A stretch of 64,000 bases of DNA from Bacillus infantis (GCF_020171945.1 NZ_JAIVAP010000002.1:124001-188000), one strand, 5' to 3'. Shown: positions 1 through 9,232, counted from the stretch's first letter. The notes: a model not told the origin generated them from the sequence alone. Program-made: numbers and translations.

Positions 1-1
1 A

Positions 2-1471
2 AAGGAAATTACATATCCAAGGCTCTTATCCAATGCCAATAAAATTGGAAACGTTTTCTCCGAAAACGGTTTGAGGCAGGGGGATGTCGTTCTGATTATG
101 GTCCCGCGCCTGATAGAAGCTTACCAGACGTACATAGCTGCACTTAAAATGGGCCTGGTAGTCATTCCCTGCTCAGAGATGCTCCGCTCTAAAGACATTC
201 AGTACAGAATCAATCATGGCGATGTGAAGGCCATCGTATGCTTTTCGCCGTTTACAGAGCAATTTGAAGATGTTCCTGAAGCAGAGGGCCTGCCTAAGTT
301 TGTGATTGGAGAGCCTGTGCCAGGCTGGATTCCGCTGGACGAAAAGATGGATGCAGCCTCTGATATCATGGAGACTGCGGGAACAAGCAAGGACGATATG
401 GCTTTCCTGTCCTATACTTCCGGCACAACGGGCAATCCCAAGGGAGTTGTACATACACATGGCTGGGCATATGCACATCTCCGAGCCGCCGGTCCTAACT
501 GGCTTTGCATCAATGAAGGGGATACTGTCTGGGCAACTGCAGGCCCCGGCTGGCAGAAATGGATATGGAGCCCCTTCCTCTCCGTGCTGGGATCCGGGGG
601 AACAGGACTGGTGTATTCCGGGAAATTCGAGCCCAAAAAATATCTTGCACTCCTTCAAGATTACAAAGTCAATGTCCTTTGCTGCACACCTACAGAATAC
701 AGGCTGATGGCAAAGGTCGACAATCTTGCTGAATACAGCCTCCCGGATCTTCATAGTGCCGTCTCGGCAGGGGAGCCGCTCAACCGCGAAGTGATTGATA
801 CTTTCAAAAAACATTTTAATATTGAAGTGCGTGACGGATACGGCCAGACGGAAAACACCCTGCTGGTCGGCATTACAAAAGGCATGGAGCTTAGGCCGGG
901 TTCAATGGGCAAGCCGATCCCCGGAAATTCTGTCGAGATTATCACTGAAGACGGTCAAGCGTGCGGACCTGGGGAAGTCGGCGATATTGCCGTCCATATT
1001 GAAACCCCTGCATTATTTAAAAATTATTATAAGGATCCTGAACGGACGGCTATGCAATTCCGCGGTGAATATTATGTAACCGGAGATAAAGCGAAAAAGG
1101 ATGAAGACGGGTACTTTTGGTTTGAAGGCAGGGGAGATGATATTATCATCAGCTCCGGATATACGATCGGGCCGTTTGAGGTGGAGGATGCCCTTGTCAA
1201 GCACCCGTACGTAAAGGAATGTGCCGTTGTGGCGAGCCCGGACGAAATCCGCGGAGCAGTCGTAAAAGCCTTTATCGTCCTGCAGGATGGCATCGCCGAA
1301 GATAAGCCGGATCTCATCAGTACCTTGCAGGAGCATGTAAAGGAGCTGACTGCCCCTTATAAATATCCCCGCAGGATCGAGTTTCTTTCGGAGCTTCCGA
1401 AGACCACGTCAGGAAAGATCCGCAGGGTAGAGCTGAGGAAAAAAGAAATGGAGCAGGCTGCCCGCAGCTAG
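2..1471 (+). CDS. ytcI: Acyl-CoA/acetyl-CoA synthetase, AMP-binding family (5' end outside window)
   Basis: The frame is already open at base 2, so the true start lies upstream; the TTG at 71 is internal (residues EITYPRLLSNANKIG precede it and fit the family). The enzyme activates a carboxylate with ATP to an acyl-adenylate and then transfers it to CoA. Visible motifs are the P-loop YTSGTTGNPKG near base 413, the A5 motif YGQTEN near 838, the hinge region GYFWFEGRGDD near 1110, and the C-terminal catalytic lysine in PKTTSGKIRR near 1396. About 489 residues are visible. The substrate chain length cannot be read from sequence; position next to ytcJ supports B. subtilis YtcI as the counterpart. 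A strong terminator follows at once. Confidence 0.9.
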   Translation, partial: KEITYPRLLSNANKIGNVFSENGLRQGDVVLIMVPRLIEAYQTYIAALKMGLVVIPCSEMLRSKDIQYRINHGDVKAIVCFSPFTEQFEDVPEAEGLPKFVIGEPVPGWIPLDEKMDAASDIMETAGTSKDDMAFLSYTSGTTGNPKGVVHTHGWAYAHLRAAGPNWLCINEGDTVWATAGPGWQKWIWSPFLSVLGSGGTGLVYSGKFEPKKYLALLQDYKVNVLCCTPTEYRLMAKVDNLAEYSLPDLHSAVSAGEPLNREVIDTFKKHFNIEVRDGYGQTENTLLVGITKGMELRPGSMGKPIPGNSVEIITEDGQACGPGEVGDIAVHIETPALFKNYYKDPERTAMQFRGEYYVTGDKAKKDEDGYFWFEGRGDDIIISSGYTIGPFEVEDALVKHPYVKECAVVASPDEIRGAVVKAFIVLQDGIAEDKPDLISTLQEHVKELTAPYKYPRRIEFLSELPKTTSGKIRRVELRKKEMEQAARS

Positions 1472-1511
1472 TATTCACCTGGGAAGTTCCTATAAATAAT
1501 TAGTTTTAACT

Positions 1512-1538
1512 CTGAGCTTTTTAAAGCTCAGTTTTTTT
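1512..1538 (+). terminator. Rho-independent terminator of the acyl-CoA synthetase gene
   Basis: Perfect 9-bp stem CTGAGCTTT / AAAGCTCAG with a TT loop, followed by seven T residues. Confidence 0.9.
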
Positions 1539-1623
1539 GTGTCCAAAAAGAAGATATAATCATATCAGCAGGCACTGATTATTGTTTTCTGTGCCAGAAT
1601 AGGAAGCAAAGGAGCAAAAAAAG

Positions 1624-3228
1624 ATGCGGACTTTATGGCATGGAGGACATATATACACCCTTCAGCAAGAAGGGCATAAAACTGAAGCAGTCATGACCGA
1701 GAATGGAAAGATCCTGGGGGCAGGGCCGCTGGAAGAATTGAAAAGAAACTACTCGGTAAAACCCTCTGAAATGAGGGACCTTGAGGGAAGCTTGATGCTG
1801 CCCGGATTTGTGGACAGCCATATGCACTTAATCGGACATGGAGAAAGGCTGATAAGACTTGACTTGTCCGGCTGCACCACTAAAGCAGAAGTGCTTGACT
1901 CTGTGAAGGAGTATGCAGGCAGGTTTCCAAAAGGCAGCTGGATCATCGGCGAGGGATGGAATGAAAATTTATGGGACATCCCTGACCCCTTGCTGGCAAA
2001 GGAGCTTGATGAAGCGGTCCCTGAACATCCGGTCTGCCTGAAGAGGATTTGCCGGCATGCAATCGCCGTCAATTCGAAAGCATTGGAAGCAGGCGGAATT
2101 ACCCCGGATACCATTTGCCCTCCAGGCGGGGTCATTGAAAAAAGTGAGGAAGGCCTTCCAACTGGCCTTCTGAAGGATCAGGCCCAGGAGCTTATTTTTT
2201 CTATTCTGCCGGGGGCATCGGGAGAGTATCTTGAAACGGCGATGCGTGCAGCCATACAGGATGCCTATGCACTGGGCCTTACAGGGGCACATACTGAGGA
2301 TCTTAATTATTATGGCGGCTTCCAGGGTACCTATGGGACATTCAAGGAGGTCATTGGCGAAGATAAACTAGCTTTCCGCGCCCACCTGCTCGTCCATCAT
2401 GAGGTTATCAATGAGATGAAGCTTGAGGGCGGAAATTATCTTGGCGGGGATGAGTGGATAGAATTCGGTGCAATGAAGATTTTTTCAGACGGGGCTTTGG
2501 GAGGCCGGACCGCTTTGCTGAGCCATCCGTATGCGGATGATCCTTCAACCTCAGGAGTGGCCATTTTTACACAGGATCAGCTTGACGGGCTATTGAAAAA
2601 AGCCAGGGAGCTGGATATGCCGGTTGCCATACATGCCATTGGTGACAAGGCTTTTGAAATGTCGCTGAACAGCATTGAAAAATACCCGCTGAAAGGAAAA
2701 GGCAGGGACCGGCTTATTCATGCACAGATATTACGAAAAGAACTCCTTCCGCGAGCAAAAAAGCTGCCGCTTATACTGGATATCCAGCCAAGATTCCTGG
2801 CTTCTGACTTTCCGTGGGTCATCAGCAGGATCGGCGAAGAGCATATGGACTACTGTTATGCCTGGAAAACATTGCTTGATGAAGGAATTCCGTGTGCAGG
2901 CGGATCTGATGCGCCAATCGAGCAAGCTGACCCGCTCCTCGGCATCCATTCTGCGGTTACAAGAACCAGCAGCGATGACCCCGGGAGGATTGCCTATATC
3001 AAAGAGGAGGCATTATCCATGTACGAAGCTGTTTCCTTATATACAAAAGGAAGCGCATATGCAATCTGCCATGAAGGTGACAGGGGAATGATCAAGGAAG
3101 GATATCTTGCTGACTTCACAATCCTTGACCGGAATATATTCGAAGAAGATCCGGAGGCACTCCTCCGCACACGAGTCAACGAGACAGTAATAGGTGGAAA
3201 AACCGTTTATAAGCGCGGACAGAATTAA
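1624..3228 (+). CDS. ytcJ: Metal-dependent amidohydrolase, YtcJ family
   Basis: A 534-residue cytoplasmic amidohydrolase-superfamily enzyme (YtcJ/AepA branch) of unknown natural substrate. The metal-binding HxH is in GFVDSHMHL (His66, His68). Later ligand motifs are AIHAIGDKAFE, LIHAQ and GGSDAPIE, the last containing the terminal aspartate. The start at 1624 is preceded by AAAGGAG with good spacing. The gene sits alone between two terminators or gaps, so it is probably transcribed by itself. The family hydrolyses amide or similar bonds in small molecules, but nothing here names the substrate. Family assignment is sure; the symbol rests on similarity and on position next to the ytcI homologue. 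Confidence 0.88.
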   Translation: MRTLWHGGHIYTLQQEGHKTEAVMTENGKILGAGPLEELKRNYSVKPSEMRDLEGSLMLPGFVDSHMHLIGHGERLIRLDLSGCTTKAEVLDSVKEYAGRFPKGSWIIGEGWNENLWDIPDPLLAKELDEAVPEHPVCLKRICRHAIAVNSKALEAGGITPDTICPPGGVIEKSEEGLPTGLLKDQAQELIFSILPGASGEYLETAMRAAIQDAYALGLTGAHTEDLNYYGGFQGTYGTFKEVIGEDKLAFRAHLLVHHEVINEMKLEGGNYLGGDEWIEFGAMKIFSDGALGGRTALLSHPYADDPSTSGVAIFTQDQLDGLLKKARELDMPVAIHAIGDKAFEMSLNSIEKYPLKGKGRDRLIHAQILRKELLPRAKKLPLILDIQPRFLASDFPWVISRIGEEHMDYCYAWKTLLDEGIPCAGGSDAPIEQADPLLGIHSAVTRTSSDDPGRIAYIKEEALSMYEAVSLYTKGSAYAICHEGDRGMIKEGYLADFTILDRNIFEEDPEALLRTRVNETVIGGKTVYKRGQN

Positions 3229-3323
3229 GCGGGCGAATGCCGGCTAAAACGAATAGGTTGCCAGTTTTTTTCTTTTGGCTTTATAATTATTTCGATATTA
3301 GAAAGAATCGAGGCTAACCAACA

Positions 3324-4250
3324 ATGACAGATACTGAAGTAAAACAAGGGGCCCTGTATGCAGGGCTGTCTTATTTGATATGGGGCATCCTGCCGATCTA
3401 CTGGAAGCTTCTCAATCATGTGAGTGCTGATGAAATTCTGGCCAGCCGGGTTTTCTGGTCCTTCATCTTTATGCTGGCTGTACTCGCCCTGACCAGAAAA
3501 TGGCCGGATTTTATCAAGACATTGAGAGGAATACGGAATAACAAGAAGCAAATGCTCGCTCTGACAATTGCCTCTCTGCTCGTAAGCTGCAACTGGTTCA
3601 TATATATTTGGGCAGTCAATTCCGGCCAGATGATTGAAGCAAGCCTTGGCTATTATATCAACCCGCTGGTCAGTGTCCTTCTGGGTATAGTCGTTTTAAA
3701 AGAAAAGCTTTCTTCTGTGCAGACAGTTTCTTTCCTGCTGGCGGCTGCGGGTGTGCTTATCATGACCCTCTCTTATGGCAGATTTCCATGGATTGCGGTT
3801 GCGCTTGCTTTATCTTTCGGCCTTTACGGTTTGGCAAAAAAACTGATCAAGGTGGAATCTGCCATTGGACTGACGCTCGAAACGATGGTGGTCATGCCAT
3901 TGGCACTTGGATATCTGATCTATTTATTTGCAGACGGAAAGCAGTCATTCCTGGCCATCTCCACAGGAACGGATCTCCTGCTGATCGGTGCAGGGGCAGC
4001 CACTGCGATCCCGCTTCTGTATTTTGCCAAAGGAGCACAGAAAATTCCGCTTTCCATGCTGGGTTATCTGCAGTATATCGCCCCGACATTGACACTGCTG
4101 CTTGGCATCTTTGTATATGGTGAAGAATTCACAAAGACCCATCTGGTCGCATTCTTGTTCATTTGGCTTGCTTTGACCGTCTACTCGCTGTCCAAGACTA
4201 AGCTATTTGCCAATATGAAATGGAAACATGGGAAAGGGCTGGGGATGTAA
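3324..4250 (+). CDS. rarD: RarD-like EamA family transporter
   Basis: A 308-residue integral membrane protein with about ten hydrophobic segments arranged as two EamA halves, typical of the RarD branch of drug/metabolite transporters. Family-typical stretches are YLIWGILPIYWKLL near the N-terminus, NWFIYIWAVNSGQMIEASLG in the first half, and SMLGYLQYIAPTLTLLLG near the C-terminus. RarD proteins are named from a chloramphenicol-sensitivity phenotype in other bacteria, but their substrate is not settled. The ATG at 3324 has only a weak upstream GAGG. It is monocistronic and ends directly in a terminator. I do not remember this gene at the equivalent B. subtilis locus. Confidence 0.88.
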   Translation: MTDTEVKQGALYAGLSYLIWGILPIYWKLLNHVSADEILASRVFWSFIFMLAVLALTRKWPDFIKTLRGIRNNKKQMLALTIASLLVSCNWFIYIWAVNSGQMIEASLGYYINPLVSVLLGIVVLKEKLSSVQTVSFLLAAAGVLIMTLSYGRFPWIAVALALSFGLYGLAKKLIKVESAIGLTLETMVVMPLALGYLIYLFADGKQSFLAISTGTDLLLIGAGAATAIPLLYFAKGAQKIPLSMLGYLQYIAPTLTLLLGIFVYGEEFTKTHLVAFLFIWLALTVYSLSKTKLFANMKWKHGKGLGM

Positions 4251-4280
4251 AAAGGAAGAGGCGAAGGCCTCTTCCTTTTT
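4251..4280 (+). terminator. Terminator of rarD
   Basis: 12-bp stem AAAGGAAGAGGC / GCCTCTTCCTTT with a GAAG loop and a short T run. It starts immediately after the rarD stop codon. Confidence 0.88.
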
Positions 4281-4406
4281 CTATTGTACGTCCCTTGGCC
4301 AGAGCTGCAGGTTAGGTGCGTGGAGGGCAGGCAGCCAAAGGGCTTTTGTGCTTAGGGTACGGTGAATTGAACGGGATTTTGAGGTGCGTGGGGGGCGGGA
4401 GAATAA

Positions 4407-4710
4407 GTGAAGTCATGTACCGCAGCAGGCTCCTGGGGTACATGAGTGTATAAAAAAAAGTGAAGTCATGTACTCCAACAGGCTCTTGGGATACATGAGT
4501 GTATAAAAAAAAGTGAAGTCATGTACTCCAACAGGCTCCTGGGATACATGAGTGTATAAAAAAAAGTGAAGTCATGTACTCCAGCAGGCTCCTGGGATAC
4601 ATGAGTGTATAAAAAAAGTGAAGTCATGTACTCCAACAGGCTCCTGAGATACATGAGAGTAGAGAAAAAAAGGAAGTCATGTATCCCATCTGGTATCAGG
4701 TTACATGACT
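4407..4710. repeat. 53-bp tandem hairpin array
   Basis: Five head-to-tail units start at 4407, 4460, 4513, 4566 and 4618 (spacing 53, 53, 53, 52), followed by a degenerate sixth near 4671. Each unit reads GTGAAGTCATGTAC, a short centre with CAGGCTCCTGG, then TACATGAG and an A-rich tail. The TCATGTA / TACATGA arms form an inverted repeat in every unit (TCATGTACC / GGTACATGA, 9 bp, in the first). On the minus strand each hairpin is followed about 9 nt later by a T run, so a transcript leaving the NAD kinase gene would meet several terminator-like hairpins in a row. The period is not a multiple of three, so the open frame through it is not a gene. In 4281-4406 I see nothing recognisable. Confidence 0.9.
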
Positions 4711-4751
4711 CCGCTGCGGGTTTTTGACAATTTTCAGACAATCCGCCTTTT

Positions 4752-5549
4752 TTATAGAAAACTCCTCTTCACCTTTTCCCAGAAGGAGTTGTCCTTAAGT
4801 TTGACGGTCTTGATTTGTTTGCCGCTCAGCTTGGCTTCGATTTTTTCGACATGCTGGATGCTTAATGCTTCGTTGTCCATTCCCATTGTCGGGTGGTCAT
4901 TGCCATCCTGGATGACTCTGAGGGTCAGGCTGCGGCCGCTGCTCAGGATGAATGATGAACCAAGTGTCCTGTAGCGGTTATTGTTCAGGGATGCCAGTTC
5001 GCTGACCTGCAGGCAAGGGAGCATAGGGTCAACGATGGCGCCATTGACCGATTTATTATAGGCTGTACTGCCTGTCGGGGTTGCGACAATCATGCCATCT
5101 CCCCTGAAGGTTTCGAAATGGAGATTGTCGATAAATACATCCATAACAAATGTTTTGATGATTGCAGACCGTATGCTGAATTCATTCAGGCAATAGAAGG
5201 AGGATTCATCATCCACCTTAATCTCCATGGTCGGGTATCTCCTGACTTCAATCTGTTCATTGGCCATTGCTTCAATCATCTTGGATGTGTCATCAATATG
5301 GAAATCGCAGTACATGCTCAATGTGCCGGTCGTAGAGATGCCCGCGTACAGGCAGTCCTCGCGGAAACCGGTCTTGCGCACGGCCTGAAGAAAGGTTCCG
5401 TCACCGCCAATGCTCACAATGATATTAGCCTGTTTAAAGTCATTGACTATGGTGAATCCGTATTTTTCGGCCAGCTCATAAAGATGGCCCGCTTTTTCCA
5501 TCATTTCAGAATCTTTCTTATGATAAAAATATAAGTTTCGGCGCGTCAC
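4752..5549 (-). CDS. nadK: NAD kinase
   Basis: Phosphorylates NAD to NADP in the cytoplasm. The diagnostic motifs are the NAD kinase GGDGT (residues 48-52, in SIGGDGTFLQ), the NE motif in YCLNEFSIRS and the TPTGSTAYNKS nucleotide-binding segment. It is 265 residues, close to the second B. subtilis NAD kinase (YtdI/PpnKB), which sits next to sppA as here. The frame extends to an ATG at 5564, but the ribosome site GGGAGG lies over that ATG. Its spacing fits the GTG at 5549 (seven bases), giving the N-terminus MTRRNLYFYHKKD, the form seen in relatives. It is divergent from sppA. Confidence 0.93.
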   Translation of the reverse strand: MTRRNLYFYHKKDSEMMEKAGHLYELAEKYGFTIVNDFKQANIIVSIGGDGTFLQAVRKTGFREDCLYAGISTTGTLSMYCDFHIDDTSKMIEAMANEQIEVRRYPTMEIKVDDESSFYCLNEFSIRSAIIKTFVMDVFIDNLHFETFRGDGMIVATPTGSTAYNKSVNGAIVDPMLPCLQVSELASLNNNRYRTLGSSFILSSGRSLTLRVIQDGNDHPTMGMDNEALSIQHVEKIEAKLSGKQIKTVKLKDNSFWEKVKRSFL

Positions 5550-5699
5550 TTTCATTCCTCCCATTCAAAATGATAATATTTGCGTATGATTGGTATTTTG
5601 CGGCAATAACGTTTATTGTCATCAGTGTACATGTTTTTGAAACATTTTAAAAGTTATTGCGTATTAACACATGGAAAAGGAAAAAAAGGAGGAGAAGAT

Positions 5700-6707
5700 A
5701 TGAATGGAAAAAGATGGGCGGCTCTTGGGATAGCTGCTGCACTGCTGTTTTTCTCCATTATTACTAGTGTGCTGTCGACTTTCGCATTTAGAAATGCCGA
5801 AAGTACATTTGCGGATATGTTTCCGGTTGATGAAGCATTTGCCGAAGAAATTATTGAACCGGGCAGCAATTCAAAGAAAATTGCCGTCCTGAATGTAGAT
5901 GGGACCATCCAGGATGCCGGAGATGCCAGCTCACTGTTTGCCAGTCCCGGCTATAACCACAAATCTTTCATGAAAAAGCTGGACCATGTTAAAGAGGATG
6001 ATAGCGTGAAAGCGGTCATTCTCCGCGTGAATTCCCCAGGAGGCGGTGTGGTGGAAAGCTCGGAGATCCATGATAAGATCGTAGAAATCCAGAAGGAAGC
6101 GAAAAAGCCTGTATACATATCTATGGGATCCATGGCTGCTTCCGGCGGCTATTATATTTCTGCTCCTGCTGAAAAAATCTATGCCAGCCCTGAAACCCTC
6201 ACAGGCTCCCTGGGTGTCATCATGCAAGGCTATAATTATGCAGGACTTGCCGAAAAGTACGGTGTGGAGTTTGTAACAATCAAAAGCGGGCCTTATAAGG
6301 ACATCATGAGCCCTACGAGGGATATGACCGAGGAAGAACGGGAGATTCTCCAGTCTATGATCGACAATTCTTATGAAGGCTTTGTTAAAGTCATTTCAGA
6401 AGGAAGAGGCATCCCCGCAGACCAGGTACGGAAAATCGCCGACGGACGGATTTATGACGGCCGCCAGGCAAAAGAGCTGAATCTGATTGATGATTTCGGC
6501 TTCTTTGAAGATGTTGTCGATGAACTGGAGAAAGACCATAAGCTTAAGGGTGCACAGGTTGTCAGCTATTCGGAAAATATGGGCTTTGGCTCCCTGTTCA
6601 GCATGGGTGCGCGGAAAGTGATGGGCGATGATATTGAAATGGCCGGCATGATGAAGCTATTGTCACAGCCGAATGCCCCGCGCCTGATGTACATGTATTC
6701 AGAATGA
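5700..6707 (+). CDS. sppA: Signal peptide peptidase SppA
   Basis: A 335-residue membrane-anchored serine protease (S49) that degrades cleaved signal peptides. In B. subtilis it is also linked to lantibiotic resistance and membrane stress. One N-terminal transmembrane helix (about residues 7-29) is followed by the catalytic domain. The nucleophile is Ser148 in MAASGGYY and the general base is probably Lys200 in SGPYKD, one residue offset from the reported Ser147/Lys199 of the B. subtilis enzyme. The upstream frame to 5616 is not used: AAGGAGGAG sits just before the ATG at 5700. yteJ follows after 13 bases, so the two form an operon. Confidence 0.95.
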   Translation: MNGKRWAALGIAAALLFFSIITSVLSTFAFRNAESTFADMFPVDEAFAEEIIEPGSNSKKIAVLNVDGTIQDAGDASSLFASPGYNHKSFMKKLDHVKEDDSVKAVILRVNSPGGGVVESSEIHDKIVEIQKEAKKPVYISMGSMAASGGYYISAPAEKIYASPETLTGSLGVIMQGYNYAGLAEKYGVEFVTIKSGPYKDIMSPTRDMTEEEREILQSMIDNSYEGFVKVISEGRGIPADQVRKIADGRIYDGRQAKELNLIDDFGFFEDVVDELEKDHKLKGAQVVSYSENMGFGSLFSMGARKVMGDDIEMAGMMKLLSQPNAPRLMYMYSE

Positions 6708-6720
6708 GGAGGGATGGCAA

Positions 6721-7224
6721 ATGACCACAATAGACAGCCATTTGGAAAAAGATTCTCCTGCTGACAATCATTCACCAGCCCGCCCGCCTTATGAAGATCA
6801 AATGGCAGCACCCCGTTTTGCCGGTTTTTGGATGAGGTTCTGGGCCTATCTGGCCGATCTCATTGTCATTGGCAGCATTAACCGCATCATTGTGCATCCG
6901 ATTTTTCGGGCGGTGGATCTTCCCCTTGCTGATTCCGGGATTTTCACTCCGGCAAATATCGTCACAAGCATCATTTTTTATGCCTATTTTGTTCTGATGA
7001 CAAAGTATTTCAGGCAGACGCTCGGGAAAATGATATTCGGGCTGAAAGTAGTCAGCCTTAAAGAAGAAGAAATGTCCTGGAGCACCATATTGTTCAGGGA
7101 GTGGGTCGGGCGCTTCATTTCCGCCACTATTTGTATTGGCTATATCATTGTCGCTTTTCTGCCGAAAAAACAGGGGCTTCATGACCTGTTTGCCGATACA
7201 AGCGTCATTCACGAAAGAAAATAA
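6721..7224 (+). CDS. yteJ: RDD family membrane protein YteJ
   Basis: A 167-residue RDD-family protein. It has a polar, proline-rich N-terminus of about 35 residues, then three to four hydrophobic segments. The family signature Arg-Asp-Asp region appears as RFAGFWMRFWAYLADLIV, and LGKMIFGLKVVS is also typical. In B. subtilis yteJ is cotranscribed with sppA, and the product is reported to act with SppA against lantibiotics and as an inhibitor of SppA. The operon arrangement here (AGGAGGG directly after the sppA stop) supports the same partnership. A strong terminator follows. Confidence 0.9.
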   Translation: MTTIDSHLEKDSPADNHSPARPPYEDQMAAPRFAGFWMRFWAYLADLIVIGSINRIIVHPIFRAVDLPLADSGIFTPANIVTSIIFYAYFVLMTKYFRQTLGKMIFGLKVVSLKEEEMSWSTILFREWVGRFISATICIGYIIVAFLPKKQGLHDLFADTSVIHERK

Positions 7225-7243
7225 CGAATAATTGAAAGAATCG

Positions 7244-7278
7244 CCTGCCGGCCTGCTGCCGGCAGGTTTATTTTTTTT
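7244..7278 (+). terminator. Terminator of sppA-yteJ
   Basis: Perfect 9-bp GC-rich stem CCTGCCGGC / GCCGGCAGG with a 5-nt loop, then a T-rich tail. Confidence 0.92.
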
Positions 7279-7370
7279 CCCAAAAGGAAAGCCTAGACTT
7301 AGCGTCTGGATATCTTTAGCAGAATAATAATGCGAAAAAATACACCAGCCCGTTAATAGGGGGTGATCGG

Positions 7371-8072
7371 ATGTGGTGGGTGATCCTGGGGACAGCTGCA
7401 GCAGTCATTCTGCTTTTGCTCATTATTCTTCTTTTCTCAAAGCTTACAGTTTTCTTTAACTTCTATCATGGCCAGGATAATGACCATATATCAATAAAGT
7501 TCAGGGCCTGGTTCGGCCTTATCCGCTATAACATACAGGTTCCGCTGATAAAAATCGATGATGACTCTCCTTCCATTGTTGTTGAAGAGAAAGTAGAAGC
7601 CGGCCAGAAGGAGAAGAAGAAGCAGGAAGACCGGAAAAAATTCACACCGGAGGACTTTCTGAACAGTATCAAGGATGCCGAGGAGCTTATACGCCATATA
7701 ATTGGCCTCCACACGATCATCCGGCGATTTCTGAAAAAGGTGGCAATCAGGGATATCAAATGGCATACATTGGCCGGAATCGGGGATGCGGCGCATACTG
7801 CTGTCCTTGCAGGGATAATCTGGTCTGCAAAAGGAAGCCTGATCGGCATCCTCAGCAACTATATGAGGATGAGGGAGATGCCCGTTTTGTCGGTGACCCC
7901 CCATTTCCAGGCAGCTGTCTCCCAAACCCGTTTTTCATGTATGTTTCAATTCCGCATCGGGCAAGCTATGTTGGCAGGAATTAAACTGATTAAATATTGG
8001 AAAGGCGGAATGCCGGACTTTAGGACAAAGCCGTTATCCGTGCTATCTGATAATAAAACAAAATCCGTTTAG
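7371..8072 (+). CDS. ytfI: DUF2953 protein YtfI
   Basis: A 233-residue protein with one N-terminal membrane helix (about residues 3-25) and a charged Lys/Glu-rich middle (EEKVEAGQKEKKKQEDRKK). The C-terminal half contains WHTLAGIGDAAHTAVLAG, characteristic of DUF2953. The B. subtilis counterpart YtfI is a sporulation-associated membrane protein of unknown biochemical role that sits next to ytfJ as here. Start codon ATG at 7371 follows GGGGGTGAT. The ytfJ ribosome site begins two bases after its stop, so the genes are coexpressed. Confidence 0.85.
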   Translation: MWWVILGTAAAVILLLLIILLFSKLTVFFNFYHGQDNDHISIKFRAWFGLIRYNIQVPLIKIDDDSPSIVVEEKVEAGQKEKKKQEDRKKFTPEDFLNSIKDAEELIRHIIGLHTIIRRFLKKVAIRDIKWHTLAGIGDAAHTAVLAGIIWSAKGSLIGILSNYMRMREMPVLSVTPHFQAAVSQTRFSCMFQFRIGQAMLAGIKLIKYWKGGMPDFRTKPLSVLSDNKTKSV

Positions 8073-8090
8073 ATGAGGAGGAAGTTTACT

Positions 8091-8579
8091 ATGTCTGATC
8101 ATCCGATACAAGGCTTGATGACGACCGCAATGGAAAATTTGAAAGAAATGATTGATGTAAATACAATCATCGGGGACCCGGTTGAAACTCCTGATGGAAG
8201 TGTGATCCTTACCGTATCAAAGGTTGGATTTGGATTTGCAGCAGGCGGCAGTGAGTTTATGCTTGAAGGATCAGGCCGCGAGGGAGAAGGCAAACCGAAG
8301 CATCCGTTTGGCGGAGGAAGCGGCGGCGGGGTTTCCATTACGCCGATTGCTTTTTTAATCGTGAGTTCCCATGGAGTTAAAATGGTCCATCTGGACGAAA
8401 GCACACATCTATATGAAAAAATCCTTGATTTGGCTCCTCAGGCAGTTGATAAGATCCAGCAGATGATGTCAAAGAATAACGGATCAGGAAACAGCGGCCA
8501 GGATGGAAAGAGCGAAGGCCAAAGCAGCCAGAACCGCTCGAACGAATACAATGGACCAAAGCATGACCTGGACTTCTAA
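8091..8579 (+). CDS. ytfJ: GerW family sporulation protein YtfJ
   Basis: A 162-residue protein of the GerW/YtfJ family, needed in B. subtilis for proper germination response; it is forespore-expressed there. The N-terminal [20 protein letters not shown] and the central [11 protein letters not shown] are family hallmarks. A glycine-rich loop at about residues 64-83 precedes [10 protein letters not shown], and the C-terminal 35 residues are low-complexity Ser/Gly/Asn/Gln. GAGGAGGA lies 8 nt before the ATG at 8091; the longer frame from 8073 has no ribosome site of its own. Confidence 0.9.
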   Translation: MSDHPIQGLMTTAMENLKEMIDVNTIIGDPVETPDGSVILTVSKVGFGFAAGGSEFMLEGSGREGEGKPKHPFGGGSGGGVSITPIAFLIVSSHGVKMVHLDESTHLYEKILDLAPQAVDKIQQMMSKNNGSGNSGQDGKSEGQSSQNRSNEYNGPKHDLDF

Positions 8580-8591
8580 AATGGATGTTTG

Positions 8592-8627
8592 AAAAGGCTG
8601 GCCTTCGTCCCCGGAGACAGCCTTTTC
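8592..8627 (+). terminator. Probable terminator of ytfI-ytfJ
   Basis: Nine-bp arms AAAAGGCTG / CAGCCTTTT with a 17-nt loop; the T tail is short. Confidence 0.65.
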
Positions 8628-8722
8628 TATTGCAAAAATGGAATGGCTTTTCATTGCAAAAAGATTTTCCAGGAAGTATGATTGCACTGTACATATATGA
8701 AAAAATAAGGAGGAAGAAACCA

Positions 8723-9223
8723 ATGGCATCAATTACTTTTAAAGGAAATCCGGTTACTTTGCTGGGGAATGAAGTGAAAGCAGGAGACCAAGCTCCGGAA
8801 TTTAAAGTGCTTGCCAATGACTTATCTGAGGTGACGCTTGCGGATTCCAAGGGCCAGGTAAGACTGATCAGTGTTGTTCCCTCTATTGACACAGGCGTTT
8901 GCGACGCCCAGACACGCAGATTCAATGAAGAAGCATCAAAGCTTGATAATGTAAAAGTTCTTACAGTCAGCGTAGACCTTCCTTTCGCACAGAAGCGCTG
9001 GTGCGCGGCTGCCGGCATTGAAAATGTCCAGACAGTTTCAGACCACCGCGATCTCTCTTTCGGTGAAGCGTACGGAGTAGCGATCAAGGAGCTCCGCCTT
9101 CTTGCACGGGCAGTATTTGTTGTTGATTCCAATGACAAAGTGGCTTATGCCCAATATGTGAGCGAAGCAACTGACCATCCTGACTATGAAGCCGCAGTGG
9201 AAGCTGCAAGTCAAGCTGAATAA
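8723..9223 (+). CDS. tpx: Thiol peroxidase Tpx
   Basis: A 166-residue atypical two-cysteine peroxiredoxin that reduces peroxides with thioredoxin-derived electrons in the cytoplasm. The peroxidatic cysteine is Cys60 in [12 protein letters not shown] and the resolving cysteine is Cys94 in KRWCAAAG, both at the spacing expected for Tpx. AAGGAGGAAG precedes the ATG at 8723; the upstream extension of the frame to 8585 runs through the previous terminator and is rejected. It ends in its own terminator, so it is monocistronic. Confidence 0.95.
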   Translation: MASITFKGNPVTLLGNEVKAGDQAPEFKVLANDLSEVTLADSKGQVRLISVVPSIDTGVCDAQTRRFNEEASKLDNVKVLTVSVDLPFAQKRWCAAAGIENVQTVSDHRDLSFGEAYGVAIKELRLLARAVFVVDSNDKVAYAQYVSEATDHPDYEAAVEAASQAE

Positions 9224-9232
9224 ACTTCGAAG

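Noticed and set aside
173-814. 213-codon minus-strand frame inside the acyl-CoA synthetase gene
   Set aside because: It is antisense to a clearly conserved coding frame; the peptide is Cys-rich and resembles no family.
4407-4710. CRISPR array
   Set aside because: Units are contiguous and near-identical along their whole length, with no unique spacers, and there are no cas genes in the window.
4466-4741. 91-codon minus-strand frame with repeated Leu/Phe-rich peptides
   Set aside because: It runs through the 53-bp array, whose period is not a multiple of three, so the peptide repeats cycle through frames. There is no ribosome site and no family.
8377-9138. 253-codon minus-strand frame across ytfJ and tpx
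   Set aside because: It is antisense to two well-supported genes and to a terminator, and has low-complexity Ser/Arg composition.
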